Below, piece after piece: positions 1-11,779 of a stretch of DNA of 64,000 bases; within the stretch, counting starts at the first letter, position 1, and each line of letters begins with the position of its first letter. Position numbers and translations under genes: made by a program. The stretch comes from Channa striata (lineage: Eukaryota; Chordata; Actinopteri; Anabantiformes; Channidae). The notes under the pieces are model-generated. The model was not told the DNA's origin and searched no databases. It saw only the letters and a list, made by a program, of their open reading frames with translations. The DNA is taken from positions 11,565,001-11,629,000 of the forward strand of contig CM065181.1 in NCBI GenBank assembly GCA_033026295.1, given 5' to 3'.

Positions 1-60
1 CCCAAAATGTTCAACACATGCTTTATCCCAGCTTGCATGTTTTATTACTTTTCATTACAG

Positions 61-3000
61 GACTAATTGGACCTGCCAAGACAGTGATGGGGCCACTGTA
101 AGCAAAGGCTCACCAATTTGTACAGGTAAGCACATACTCAATAATTAGTGTTAAGGATTATCCATGATAAAAAATAAAATAAAAAGCCTATTTACACCTC
201 ATAAACAGCTAATTAAAATAAATTAAATGCATTTTGGAAAGGTCTGAATTCATCCTAATCACAAAATCAATGTATTATACTTTGTCATTTTGATTTTTGT
301 CTTATTTGTCACAGAATCTCAGCTTTCCAAAAGGAATTCACAAACCGAATGTGACAAGCAAGTTACCTTGCCATCCACAGTTGGTGTGCGTCGTCGTCAC
401 GTAGATAGAAAAAGCAGGAGGAGGTCTGAACGTGTGTGGGAACAGAAGTCAGTGGGTGAAGGAGATCATGTTGCAGGCTTTGAGTCTTTAGTAGTAAGTC
501 CTATTCACAGTAGCAGTGGAAATCAGAATCCACCACAGCAAGAACCAGAACCACTTTTAGAAGAGCCTATCCAGTCTGAGGAGCTTCAGCACAGTACTCC
601 AGAACCTGTTCCATCTAAAAACACCAAACAACAGCCGCCAAACAGAAAACAATCCCAGCAGTCGCGCACAAAACCAGAACCGGCTGCACGTAAACCTGAG
701 AGAGGCCGCAAAGCGGAACGCGCCCCATTGAAGAAACCTTGGGAAAATCCGAAACCCAGAGCCCGCTCTAAGAGCCGGGACCGTTCAGCCACCCGGACCA
801 AAACGGCACCTCCGCCACAGGGCAATAAGCTTAACACCTCACTGGGATTTAATGACACCTTTGACTTTGACTGTGAAGAAGCGGTTCACATCACGCCGTT
901 TAAGGCCAAGGCCGAGGACAACCAGCCGGCTGCACCCATCTGTGAGCAGGCTCCACAGGGAGAATTGTCTCAAACCAAAGCGTCACCTGTCGCTTCCAAA
1001 CAGAACAACTCCAGCTCATCATCACCATCCTCTGAATCAGAAGACAGCCTTTATGTTCCTCAGAAGACCAAGAGAAGACGGGCTTCATCAGACACAAACA
1101 ATGTAATCACCACTCGTAGAGGACGGCTCTCAAGAAGGAAGGAAAACATCCCTCCAAGACAGGAAATCTCAGGTAAAAGTCAAGCTGTTTATACTTAAAC
1201 TTTATCCTGCATTGAAAGCTATATAAGGGAAATTTGAGATGTAGTATTTAAATAATTATTTAATTGTTGTTGTGTTTTAGTCTTTAGAGATGAGGAGTCA
1301 AGTCCAAAAGCTGCAGAGCCTGAAAAAGAAGAACCTCTGAATCACTCCCCTGTCTCTAGTTTCTCTAACAGTCCTGATGCTACAAATTGTCAACAAGAAA
1401 ACCACCCTCGTAAGTAAACGTTCAGATACACGTTTTCTTTTTTTTCTGTGTCTAAAAATACAGTTTTATGTCTCACAGTCCAATGATACAGGAAAGAGTG
1501 ACAAAGAAAGATGGTCCTATTAGTTGAATCAGATATCAGAATTTAGTCATAACATCAACACATTTCCTTTTATTTCCTATCATCCTTCCTCCTTTTAAAT
1601 GAGGCTTTCCCTACTAGCTAAACTGAGAATTTGAAATATTTTATTCCTTTTGGCATGTTTGTCTTTTTATTAGATAGGTAGAAATTAAGAACAGACAGGA
1701 AACACAAGGGGAATGATGGGGTGCGTTTTGTAGTATTACCAAAATTTATTTTATTCTCATCAGCTCACGAGGTAAAGCAGTTGTTCATTAACCTCAGGGT
1801 CTGTGGTTCGATTCCTTGCCTCACCTGTAATATTTTTAGATTTCCTCGAGCGTGATACTGCACCCTAAGTTAGTTTCTCCCAGTGGCTCAGGCCAGTTGT
1901 ATGTGTGATTGTGAGAGTGAATGGGTGAATGAGAAACGGTGTAAGGCACTTACTGGGTTGTGACATTGTAGACAAGCACAAGAAAAATGACTAAGTTATT
2001 TGTTTAGAAAATATTTGAATTCACAACGTTTGGGAATTAATGGTGATTACGTATATGATTGCTTGTGCTGTATGTTTGCTTTGTTAGATCCACTCAGGGA
2101 GGAAATGGAGGAGGAGTGCTTGCTCCCTGTCAGCCCACTGGTTGAAGCTGAGATGAAGAGAATAGACAGCGTCCTGTTAAACTTTTGTGATTCCTCCTCT
2201 GATGCTTCACCTCTTTTACTCCAACAAAAACCCCAGACTGTCAAGACATGCAAGAAACGTAAGTGTGTTTGTCTCCTCTGAACCTGCTTGACAAAATGAC
2301 CTTCGGTGTGTCAACTTGAAGACAAGAGCTTTGTCACAGCACTAGTGAGCACTCGGAAGGCTTGGTCAGATCACATTTTCACTGTATTGTCACTTTCCTG
2401 TGCGTTTAAATCATTGCATGCTGTTCAGGCTTTCACTGGTCTATGCACTTAAAAACAGACGACTTGTGTTTCTTTTTCCTTCCTTGTGGATCACATCTTG
2501 CTTCACATTTCTACAGGCGGGCTTGGTTTAAGGACAGCTGGGCGGGGCTTGAGTCTGTGTGATGTGACCAATCTGTCCCCCGCAGCCTATCGCAAGTTTC
2601 CTTCTGATGCCCGATGCTCTACTCCTGTTACTGCTCGCAAGCGACGCTGCACCATGGCAGTGGACTACAAGGAGCCCTCGCTGAATGCGTGAGTTTAAAT
2701 ATTAAAGAATCATTTTGGCCATTTGCGTGATTAAATTTTATCATCCATAATCACAATACAGACACTAAAAATTATATTGAACCTTCTCTTCTCACGTTTG
2801 GTCACTTGCCAGTCTGCATTCTGGATTACCTTCTTCATCTGTTCTTAGACATTGTTGCTGTTAGGTTTAGGTACTTTCACTATTCAAACGCTCTGCTCAA
2901 CAATCATTTTTATCTTGACAGGAAACTTCGGCGTGGAGACAAGTTCACAGACGTCCAGTTCCTCCGCTCTCCCATTTTCAAGCAGAAGTCTGACAGGACG

Positions 3001-3081
3001 TCTATGCAGAAATCAAGGAATTCTGTGAGTGGTCAGAAGCCTTTTGAAAAATACAACGAGTCATTTGTTGGATGTCGCTGA
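61..3081 (+). CDS. sgo1: Shugoshin 1, 3' six exons (5' end outside window)
   Basis: Protector of centromeric cohesin in mitosis and meiosis; it recruits PP2A to centromeres. Exons joined in frame: 61-125, 315-1172, 1281-1409, 2088-2258, 2517-2688, 2922-3081 (stop TGA). All junctions are AG/GT and phases agree. The N-terminal coiled coil that binds PP2A must lie upstream of the window. Visible here: a long Ser/Lys-rich, low-complexity middle; an FDF motif (860-868) followed by a Thr-Pro site in VHITPF (893-898), which resembles the CDK-phosphorylated cohesin-binding region of vertebrate SGO1; a KEN box (1139-1147, context RRKENIPP), a likely APC/C degron; and the conserved basic shugoshin C-box RRCTMAVDYKEPSLNAKLRR spanning the last intron, which in the family binds phosphorylated H2A. 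Tail-to-tail neighbour of kat2b, as in human 3p24, which favours SGO1 over SGO2. Confidence 0.9.
1762..1960 (+). mobile_element. tRNA-derived SINE, diverged, in sgo1 intron
   Basis: A tRNA-like head has an A-box-like stretch at 1762-1778 and an intact B box GGTTCGATTCC at 1805-1815. It is followed by a body ending in a 'gagtgaatgggtgaatgag' and 'gtaaggcacttactgg' type tail. From memory this matches the common SINE of percomorph fishes, whose tail reads as GAATGGGTGAATGAG followed by GTAAAGCGCTTTGAG. The copy is diverged and sits inside the intron between exons 1281-1409 and 2088-2258, in the gene's sense orientation. Confidence 0.75.
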
Positions 3082-3390
3082 GGGCAGCCACCTTGATTGT
3101 TGGCTGGGATTGCCAAAAGTATATAATTTTAGAAGATTTGACAAGTTGTTTAGTTTTACACTCTCTAACTTGTATTTATTTGTGACAGAGTGACTGACCT
3201 TGGGATTTTTGTAATATATATATTCTATTTTTTGTTTTTCCTGTTTATTTTGCAAGGTCTTCTCTACGATCTGTCTTTGTAGTAATAGCTATTTTTGGAG
3301 AATTTTTTATTTCTCTATACTCAAATTCTTTATTTTTTTAATTTTAACATTCTTAATCTGAGCACATACTGCTATCCTTTCACAGCAAAC

Positions 3391-3396
3391 AATAAA
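3391..3396 (+). terminator. sgo1: sgo1 poly(A) signal AATAAA
   Basis: Canonical AATAAA 310 nt after the sgo1 stop codon, followed by T/GT-rich sequence (cttcttttgctgtgctg). The 3'UTR is therefore about 330 nt, from 3082 to about 3415. Confidence 0.7.
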
Positions 3397-3415
3397 CTTC
3401 CTTCTTTTGCTGTGC

Positions 3416-3794
3416 TGCTTCAGACAAGTTTGTTTGAATGCAAATTAATACAATAAATAATTATGAACTATGTTGGGGGGACTTGGTTACAGTCTAACAC
3501 GTGAACACATAGAAAATTAGGTAATAACAAAATAATAGTTTCATGCTGTTAAATAGATTCCTAAATAGTGGATGGAAAGAAATATTATTTGTAAATGTAA
3601 CTTTGGCTAATGCAGATTAACTTCCATAATTGTGCCATGATTTAAATTATTCTAGTACATTCTTGTACATGAGGTTCACCTTGAAGAGGCACAAAAGCAG
3701 TGTCCAGTCATTTTCATAACTGAAAAGGTAGAGAGGTGGAAAATGATGACCTACAACTAAATAATTACAGACAGCAAATTAGCCTCACTTGGGT
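3416..3794. other. Tail-to-tail spacer between sgo1 and kat2b
   Basis: AT-rich sequence with no ORF, repeat or motif I can name. It separates the likely 3' ends of two converging genes. Confidence 0.6.
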
Positions 3795-3800
3795 TTTATT
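3795..3800 (-). terminator. kat2b: Candidate distal kat2b poly(A) signal
   Basis: TTTATT on the plus strand (AATAAA on the minus strand), about 1.3 kb past the kat2b stop. A weaker ATTAAA variant at 4686-4691 (minus) could end a shorter 3'UTR. No transcript evidence was available to choose between them. Confidence 0.5.
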
Positions 3801-3922
3801 CAGTCTATAAAATAGGCTAATAGTATGTCATTAAAACCAATTGTACAAAGAGAAGGAAATCATTTTTCCAGACATTTTACAAAATGTATTTTTCCTAAAA
3901 TTTGAAAAGTACAAACACTTCC

Positions 3923-3954
<32 letters not shown>

Positions 3955-5089
3955 TACAAAACAGCAAAACTACATAGTATTGCACAATCTTTTCATTTAT
4001 CTCCAAAGTATAAAGTTTTCAATCTCCATCTGCAGGACAAAAATAAGAAAGAATAAATTAAGACCTTGTCTTAAGCATATTTTTTAAATTACAGCACATA
4101 AATAAGAATAAACTCTAGATAATTAAATTAGTCCTTAATCAACAGTGATAATTTATATGCAGAACAAATTCTGGAGAAAAGAAGACACTCTTATTTATGT
4201 TTACTAATGCTTGGAAAAATAAAAGTGCATTTTGATAGTCAAACTGCCCTAGGTGGCTTTATGAAAAAAGAAATTAGTTCTGAAACAGAAAATATATGTT
4301 GTATAAACATTTACAATATACAGTTGGTATAAGTGCTTTGAAATAATTACACTCTGTACAAATTTAAAGTATGTATTCCTCTTTTGGCAGGATGAACTCA
4401 TCACAGACAAACTTTGACCTCATTATCGGTGTGCACGCTCACGGGAATAGAGTTGTGTAATAGTTGATCTCTCAGTCACGTTCCTTACAGGTAACTTAAA
4501 GGACTTAATGCACAGCAGATGTGGCTCTTGACATCTCTACCTGAGTCAACTGAGAGGAGGCATTAATTAGAGAAGAGGTGGAGAAAGACAAAGTAAGGTG
4601 TGTGTGGTGAATCTTCAATCAGGTGTCATCTCGTGTTGCCTTTCAATGTCTAACACAAAAATAATAACGGAAACTTCCTGTCCTCTTTAATACGTATTAC
4701 ACCCTCCACTCTCCTTTTCCATGGGCTACATGATGAAATATGATGACAATTAATGACTTTTATATCAGCAACAGTCTCACGGGCCTTTAATGAGGCCTTC
4801 CCTTGTTGCCTGTCTGTCAGTGCAGTATAAATGTCAGTCTCAGCTACTGATTCCAGGTCTGAATGGGCATGCATCGGACATTTAAAAGGGGCTGATCTGA
4901 GACAGATGGGCACCTTTTACATTAAGATATGTTTCTGAAATCTAACTATTTCAAAATCAGTAGTCCTATGCTGGCTGTGTCTGTGCATACAGCTGTCTTT
5001 TTCATTACTTGTACCCTAATCTCAACCATTTATAGTGTGGGGACCGTTGTCCTTTCTTGAGTTATGGAGAAACATCATCTTCCTTCCAT
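3801..5089 (-). other. kat2b: kat2b 3'UTR
   Basis: Noncoding stretch directly after the kat2b stop codon. It contains a 24-nt T run on the plus strand (3932-3955, A-rich in the transcript) and otherwise unstructured AT-rich sequence. The extent depends on which poly(A) signal is used. Confidence 0.55.
3932..3955. repeat. Poly(T) tract, 24 nt
   Basis: Uninterrupted T run, preceded by TTTTTTC. It lies in the presumed kat2b 3'UTR, where it reads as oligo(A) in the transcript. Confidence 0.95.
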
Positions 5090-8000
5090 CTACTTCTCAA
5101 TGAGACCTGCTTCTTTGATCTTGGTGTAGAAGAATTTCTCCAACAAGTTGGCACACTTGTAGTACTCGCTCTCTGGGGGGTTGTATTCACGGCAGTTGGT
5201 GAAGATGCGCTGCATGTCGGCCATGAACAACTTGCGTGTTGTGTAGTACCTGCTCTTTAGACGCTCGCTCATCGTCTTGAGGTCTGTGAGGAAAAAATGT
5301 GAATTTGCTACCGTTCACTCACAATAAGTGCATTACTAAACATAGAGCTCTCTTCTTGAATCTGCAAAAGTGATATCAAAATACTCTTGTTTAACACATG
5401 GACAGTATATAATATGAACTCCAGTGGTATGTGCTGAATGTGATGTTCAGTACAGAGCTTTTTTTAATAGTCCGATTTAGTACTGCTAAAAAACACAAGT
5501 GTATTTGAATGGACTGCCATGTTCGACATAGATTGCCAGACATGATTTTATAGTGGCCATGTTCCTCCCTTTTATCATTTATTATTAAGCCTGATTCCTG
5601 GCAGTGTTCTTTACTTTACCTTGTCTCCTCTCTGTCCCTGAAAACACAGGTCATATTAATACATACCCATGGGGAAGCGAATGACCTGGTAGTACCCAGG
5701 TGCCTCTGTTTTCTTGACAGGCTCCATGAAAGGCCAGGCATTCGGGTGACTCTGCCACGTAAAGAGCAGTCTTGTTAGAAAACGGTGTGTGAATTTGTAA
5801 AAGGTATTTCTAACTTTAAGCGTGTGTGTCCCTCACCTTCACATGTTGCAGGATGGTCTTCAGAGTGCTGTACAGTTGATCTGGGTCTCTCATTTCCTTT
5901 CTGGAGTAAAATGAAATAAAATACATCAGTTGTAGTAATGACACACATTGGATTTATAGTAGATAAAGTGAATGAAGTATCTGAAGAACTTTTATCTAGC
6001 CTGTCACATGCAGGGTTCAAGAAATGTTATGGGGGATGTTAATGTGAGCAATTTTTGTTTTTATGCTTGGGTCTTTTCAGAGTCAAAGTCTGCATCTCTG
6101 CAGAATTCAGAGGTCTACTTTTATATTTTCTGTCTTCATTCATGGAGAAAACATTACACTATGGTAAAGCAATACAAGGACGGATAAGTTCAAATCTGTT
6201 ACAGCAAGCTAACACTTACCCTTTACCTACAGGTTTCCAGCCAGTTTCACCTGTTAATATAATAAAGCCAACATTAATGTTATAATAATAATAATCTTGT
6301 GGAAATGTGGTAAATCTAAATGTGAGATACAAACATGCGACTTTATTAGAAGTAACATACGTATGCCAGGAATGCTTTCAATGGGAATCTGCCGGACTCC
6401 TTCCTTAAAACAGGAAAGTCCTGGATAGACTTTTCTGATCTGAGCCTGCTTCCTCTCAATCAGCTTCTTGATGATCTGGGAAAGAAGGGATGGCTTAAAA
6501 TATACTATGTGCAGATGTAAATTAAAAGTTTAAATTTTAGGTTCAAACATACACACACCTCTTTCTGCTTCTTGATAATAACAGAGAACTCTGTGTAGGG
6601 GATGCTGGGGTTGAGTTCACAGCCCATGAGTGTGGCTCCCTCGTAGTCTTTGATGTAGCCCACATACTTGGCCTTGGGAACTTTGATGTCCTTTGAGAAA
6701 CCCTGAGATGCAGGAGAATATGTTTTTTGCAGGAGTTTACACATAGCACTGCAATCACTGCAAATATAACCCCACTTAAAAAACACAACAATCTCGTTTC
6801 TTAGTTATCTTTTGTTATAAAACTTTTAAGAGCATTTAAAATTAAAAAGACCAGTGTATGTTGTTCAAATAAGCAGGAAACCATGAGTCTCAGTATTGTA
6901 ATAGGTTATTTAAATTTTATAAATTAGTTATTTTGTTTTTGCATGTAAATGACACGATACCTGTTTCTTGAAATAGCCAATAGCGTACTCATCAGCATAT
7001 GTGAGAAAATTGAGGATTTCGTGCTTAATATGGTATTCCTTCAGGTGGTTCATCAAATGGGTCCCGTAGCCCTACAATCACACAACCAAATTAAAAAATA
7101 AAACAAAATAAATATCATAAAAGTAACAATTTAATAACCAAAGAGGAGCAGCGAGTGCTCTCACCTTGACCTGCTCATTGGAGGTGACGGCACAGAAGAC
7201 GATTTCTGTAAAACCCTGTGATGGAAACATTCGGAAGCAGATGCCTCCAATCACGCGACCATCTTTGATCAGTGACAGTGTCTTATGCTTCCTATCCAAA
7301 CCCCAAAAATAAAGGAGTTATTAGTCGCCTGTTCTTCAACTTCACGTACAAGAAGTGATGATAGCGTGGAGTTACACTCACGGATCAAAGACCAGCCGTG
7401 TTATGTACTCCTTGGGCATGCGGGGAAGCTGGTGGGAAAAGACATTCTGAAGACCAACAAGCCACATCAGTATTCTCTTGTTGGGCTTCTGGTTTAGGGA
7501 GTTACCGATGACATGGAATTCAATCACCCCCCTGCGCTCCTCTAGACGAGCAGCTTCATCCCGTGCAGAATGTGCTGACAGCAGACTCGTCTATGCAGAA
7601 AGTCATATAAAACATCCTTATAAAGTGTTTAACTACATTATTTTAACTGGCAGATTCAGAAAGTTACTAATTTTTAGTCCAGGGAAATACATTTTAAATA
7701 TACACAGTCACACATCAACACTTTTTCAAATCCAGTATTCTAGTGCAGTCTCAGCATAAATTTCTGTATTTCATTATTCCTTCCTTTAATAACTTCTATT
7801 TAATTGTTAAATGAAACAATATTTTCTATATTAGCTTAACATGTAGGAAAATATAAGTATATCAAGTTTGAAACTAACTATCAACACCATTATAACCTTA
7901 GGTATTTCTTTATCACCAAACACTACGTGTAGGTCAAAGAGACAACGCTTCCTTTATCATTTCTTTGATGATTCCTGCTGTTACTAGTTACCTCAGGAAT

Positions 8001-11000
8001 GGCAGCAGGGTCAGCGATGGTTGCCATGACTTCATTGACAAGGTCCATGGGGATGTCACCCACCACCCTGGGTCTTTTGTTTTCCTCATAAGGCAGAGGC
8101 TCTGAGGGTTTACGCTTCTCTCCAACTATGAGATTACAGGGACAGAGAGGAGAAGAAGTTTTTCTTCATCATCATGGCTCCTCACCAGCAGAATAGTGCA
8201 TCTAAATACAAAGTTATGCAAAATTTAAGACCAGCTTCCTATGGGTTTGTCGCCACTTGTTGCCAATGCATGATTTGGAAAACTGACCTACTTTCAGTAT
8301 AGTAGGAGCAGTTCCAATGTATATTTCAATTCTGTTTTCTGATAACCAACATTTAAAAACCATAGTTCAGTGAGGTAAAGAAATGAATGTTACGTTAACT
8401 CTGTCAGATATGAGCTGTTATGTAACAACGAAAGAGTAACAACAGGTTTGACTGTAATACCTGGGTTTGGCTCCAGTACAGAAGCGGTTTTCCTGGCAGG
8501 ACTGGAACTGCCACATGTGGATAAGTCCATCGACACAGGACTGGTGCTGTAGTACAATGGTCTGGCCACAGGCGGTGCATTGATGACTACAAGGCAACAG
8601 AGGGGGCCATAATACTAAATGTTGCTTTTTCCATGTTCTATTCCATCATATTTTACAGTTAAATTTGTACAAAGTCTAAAAAAGCAACCAAAAATTCAGC
8701 TTTAAGAGCGTGTGTGTTACCTGTGTGGATAGGAATCTGACCCCCTGACACTCCTAATAAGAAGTCTTGGCTCCAGATTGGAGAACTGTGGCTGTACACC
8801 TCTTCTTCCAGCATGGACAAAAACCTATGAGACAATTACAATTTGGTTAAATACTGACTTTGTTCATGCTTGTGCATATATGTTTGCGCATTTCTCTTTG
8901 ATGGCTCTCAGAAATCATGTAAGTTTGTTTTTCCTACTTGGGAAAGTGCGTGAGAATGAGTGTGCGTTTCTCAGGCGGCAGCTTGTCCTTTTCTTGTCTG
9001 GCCTGCTCCAGCAGTTGTTTCCTCATCACAGTGAACACTGAACGCAACAGTGTCCGGCCGAAGATCTGAGTAGTCTCATACCGGGGTAGACTGTCGCAGA
9101 ACTGAGGCACATTGCAGTAGCATAGCCATCTGCAATGAGCACGTCACAATAATAAGTGAAATATTATGATTGCACACTGGTGTTATACATGGTGACAGGA
9201 TCTCTGTTAGTGCTGCTACCTTGTGTAGTTGGCTTTGTATCCAGCCACATCATCGTTTGGCACCCGCTGGCGTCTCTGAGAGGGCGTCTCCAGCTGCCAG
9301 TAGTTGATCTGGTTGAGGAACATTTTAGCAAGCTCCATGATTGTTTGTCGTTCCTTGGAAGGTAGGTGGCTGAATTTGTACTGGACAAAATTGTTCACCC
9401 CCTATATGAGAAACACGGGGGAAAAAACAGACATAAGGAGTCATAAAAACACTAATTTATGTGGGTGTGTTGTTTCAGATACACACATAGACGTGTAATT
9501 ACCTGCTCAATGCTGGGTTTTTCAAATGGCGGGCTTTCCTGTGCTTCTAACATTGGTTTACCCATCTGTAGGATGGATTTCCTCAACAGCTGTTAGAAAA
9601 GCAGAATAGGAGTATGGGTGTTTACCTGTACACAATGCACAGTGTGAAAGCACATGGTTTGATCTGACCAGAGGAGGCTTACTTTGAAGAGGGAAAAGTA
9701 GACCTGTTTAGTGTCAGCATCTTCCTCTTTGTGCACACAGGTGTAGAGATACTCCACATCCAGGACAATACCTAAAAGTCTATTCATTTCCTCTTCAGAA
9801 ACATTTTCTAGATGGGTAACATGATCACCTGTCACAGAGAAATACATAACACAGAATGAAATTTCTCATCGTGGTAATGAAAGCGTTCATCAGTGAGCAG
9901 AAGTTTTTTTTTCCTGTACTAGACGCACTGACGTACCCAAAGTGTGAGAGCAGCTGCGACAGGGCTCCTGCAGGTTGACTGCGTTAGACTGCTGGTCAGT
10001 TCGAGGGGGTGTCGGAGGGGGGTTCTGACTTTTCCAGCCATTACACTTACAGGCTCCCTCAGCCTAGAAAAAGCATTTCAAATTAGAACCACCTAAGCAC
10101 ATATCCACCACCTTTTTAATTTGCACAATATACTCTAATAGTATCAGTGAATTCATGCACAATATATTGTTGTTTGATGGAAAATTATGAAATTATCAAA
10201 TGTTTTCTGGAAGTAGAATAATTAGTTTTTAGTAAATGTGGTTATGAGGCTTCATCACATGAAACCACCTACTGTAGATACACTAAATATAACCAGAATA
10301 CTGCTGGCACTGGTGTTTAGTCATAACTATAATACTGTACTTGTAATATAATTAGACCACATCAGCATGCACGCTTTTAAATAGCCGACAATATTGCCCA
10401 AGTTAACTTGAAACAGCTTCAGGAGCGGGACCGAGGAGGCCAGTCACCATCAGCTGGCGGTGCTGCACTGAGCATGCGCAGTGGAACAACAACACACTCC
10501 GCCCCCCTCCCCAGCAGCTGTCACCCTGTCAAAACAAAGACCCCGTCCCTGTCTGTGGATCGGAGTCCGCATACACCCAGAAAAGCCTCGGTTCGCCTCG
10601 GTGCGTTGACAGGCGGCACCGGGACACCACCGCATCTCCCGTTAACGCACCAGCCCCAGCGAACAGCCCCCGAAAAACCAGCGCCGTGTCAATGTTTACG
10701 TTCACCAACCACCGCCCCCCCCCGACCACCACCACCACCAGCACCAGCACCACCTTGACAGAAGCAGAGTACGGTTCTAAAAACTGCTGGCGAGCCCACA
10801 CTCGAAAGAGCAGCAGAGAAAAACAGCGCGGATTGTGTTTCCAATGTTGTTTCTTGCAAAAACTGGTGCAGGCATGTGAAATGAAAAAACTGAAGTGCAG
10901 CAATGGCTTCCTTTGCTGCGCTTGCATTTTGCAAACTAACAGAACCGAGCCCAGGAAATACTATGAATTTAAGCCCGGGCGCACGAATCGGCGTCTTCCC

Positions 11001-11215
11001 CACGTCATTCGTACTTTGCAGGACGAATAGACTCCGAGTTTTTCCAGTTTCTTCGGCCGAGGTGAGGAGCGGAGTTGCGCCTTCTTCACTGCGATACGTG
11101 CGGATCCTCCAGCGGCGCCAGAGCCCTCCGTCCCCCCGGCTCCAGGAGCGGCCGGAACCAGGCCCGCTGCTCCGATGGCCGGCGATCCTTGCTGAATTCC
11201 AGCAGTGTCGGTCAT
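5090..11215 (-). CDS. kat2b: Histone acetyltransferase KAT2B (PCAF), complete
   Basis: Nuclear GCN5-family lysine acetyltransferase of SAGA/PCAF coactivator complexes; acetylates histone H3 and non-histone proteins. Eighteen exons join in frame (792 aa; human 832): 11015-11215, 9937-10063, 9683-9828, 9503-9589, 9220-9401, 8938-9129, 8721-8824, 8461-8586, 7992-8125, 7382-7590, 7165-7291, 6961-7071, 6559-6702, 6361-6475, 6220-6250, 5837-5900, 5667-5751, 5090-5283. Domains: short Gly/Ala-rich N-terminus (about 1-35); PCAF homology region (about 36-400, with CKCNGW and CRSC cysteines); GNAT domain (about 440-600) with catalytic Glu 532 in TEIVFCAV and the acetyl-CoA loop QVKGYG (543-548); C-terminal bromodomain (about 690-790) with acetyl-lysine-binding Asn 763 in REYNPP. 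Central segments such as LAKMFLNQINYW and VPQFCDS fit KAT2B better than KAT2A. The ATG at 11213-11215 starts a reading frame leading into the family's ARIAVKKAQLR segment. Confidence 0.97.
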
Positions 11216-11420
11216 GATTCGCGCCGAACCCCGACCGGACCCCCGGCCCGGGAAATAATTGCTTTGTCGTCCGCTCTATTCCACAAGCGGAGGATCAGAC
11301 ATGGCGCTCATCCTTATTTTCAGTTTCTCGCTGTAGGCCCATTTTCCTCCGCTAGGGGACCCGGACGGGATAGGCCAATTCCACCACAATTCACAGCGGA
11401 GGTCACCAAATGCAAGCATT
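10386..11420 (-). promoter_or_regulatory. kat2b: CpG-rich kat2b promoter / first exon / intron 1 start
   Basis: Base composition shifts sharply from AT-rich intron to a GC- and CpG-rich block that covers the distal part of intron 1, coding exon 1 and about 200 bp upstream of the ATG. This is typical of a housekeeping-type vertebrate promoter. No TATA box is evident. The transcription start probably lies between 11220 and 11420. The intron part at 10064-10385 is plain AT-rich sequence. Confidence 0.6.
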
Positions 11421-11761
11421 TCAAGCAAAACGTTCAAGGTCAAACATAATTCAAAAAGTAGGCAACAATGTGGGGATGGATGGGAGCAGAGGATCCGATG
11501 CTCCATGTCCATCTCCTGCAACAGATTTATAGAAGGTATACTAAAAATAATATCTATCAAAATTGAGAAAGATTACAACAACACGGTCAGAATGAAAACA
11601 AAAAGTCTGAGTTATGAGGGTCAGAGGTGAGTCCATTGAAAATCTATTTAAAAATTATGAAGCTTAAAACAAAAACTAAAGAAATCAATGGGAGGTCCTT
11701 GAGAAGAAGTCATCCTGTGCCCGCACACACACACGTCCCATTACAATAATAAATGATCAAA
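11421..11761. other. Spacer between kat2b promoter and rab5a 3' end
   Basis: No gene seen. It includes a short CA run near 11724 and otherwise unremarkable sequence. kat2b and rab5a are head-to-tail here. Confidence 0.5.
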
Positions 11762-11779
11762 TTTATTTCATTATTTATT
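11762..11779 (-). terminator. rab5a: Paired candidate rab5a poly(A) signals
   Basis: Two TTTATT motifs on the plus strand (11762-11767 and 11774-11779), reading AATAAA on the minus strand. They are the nearest canonical signals I could find downstream of the rab5a stop and imply a 3'UTR of about 2.4 kb. Confidence 0.45.

Noticed and set aside
290..314. Coding start at a TTG upstream of the sgo1 exon
   Set aside because: This is intron sequence before the acceptor (TTTGTCACAG); the real exon starts at 315 and joins 61-125 in frame.
1762..1820. Functional tRNA gene
   Set aside because: The B box is good, but the A box is degraded, the cloverleaf does not close, and the downstream body is that of a SINE.
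10408..11217. Several ORFs of 80-130 codons on both strands near 10.4-11.4 kb
   Set aside because: Stop-poor because of CpG-rich composition; only the minus-strand frame from 11215 to the donor at 11014 matches KAT2B.
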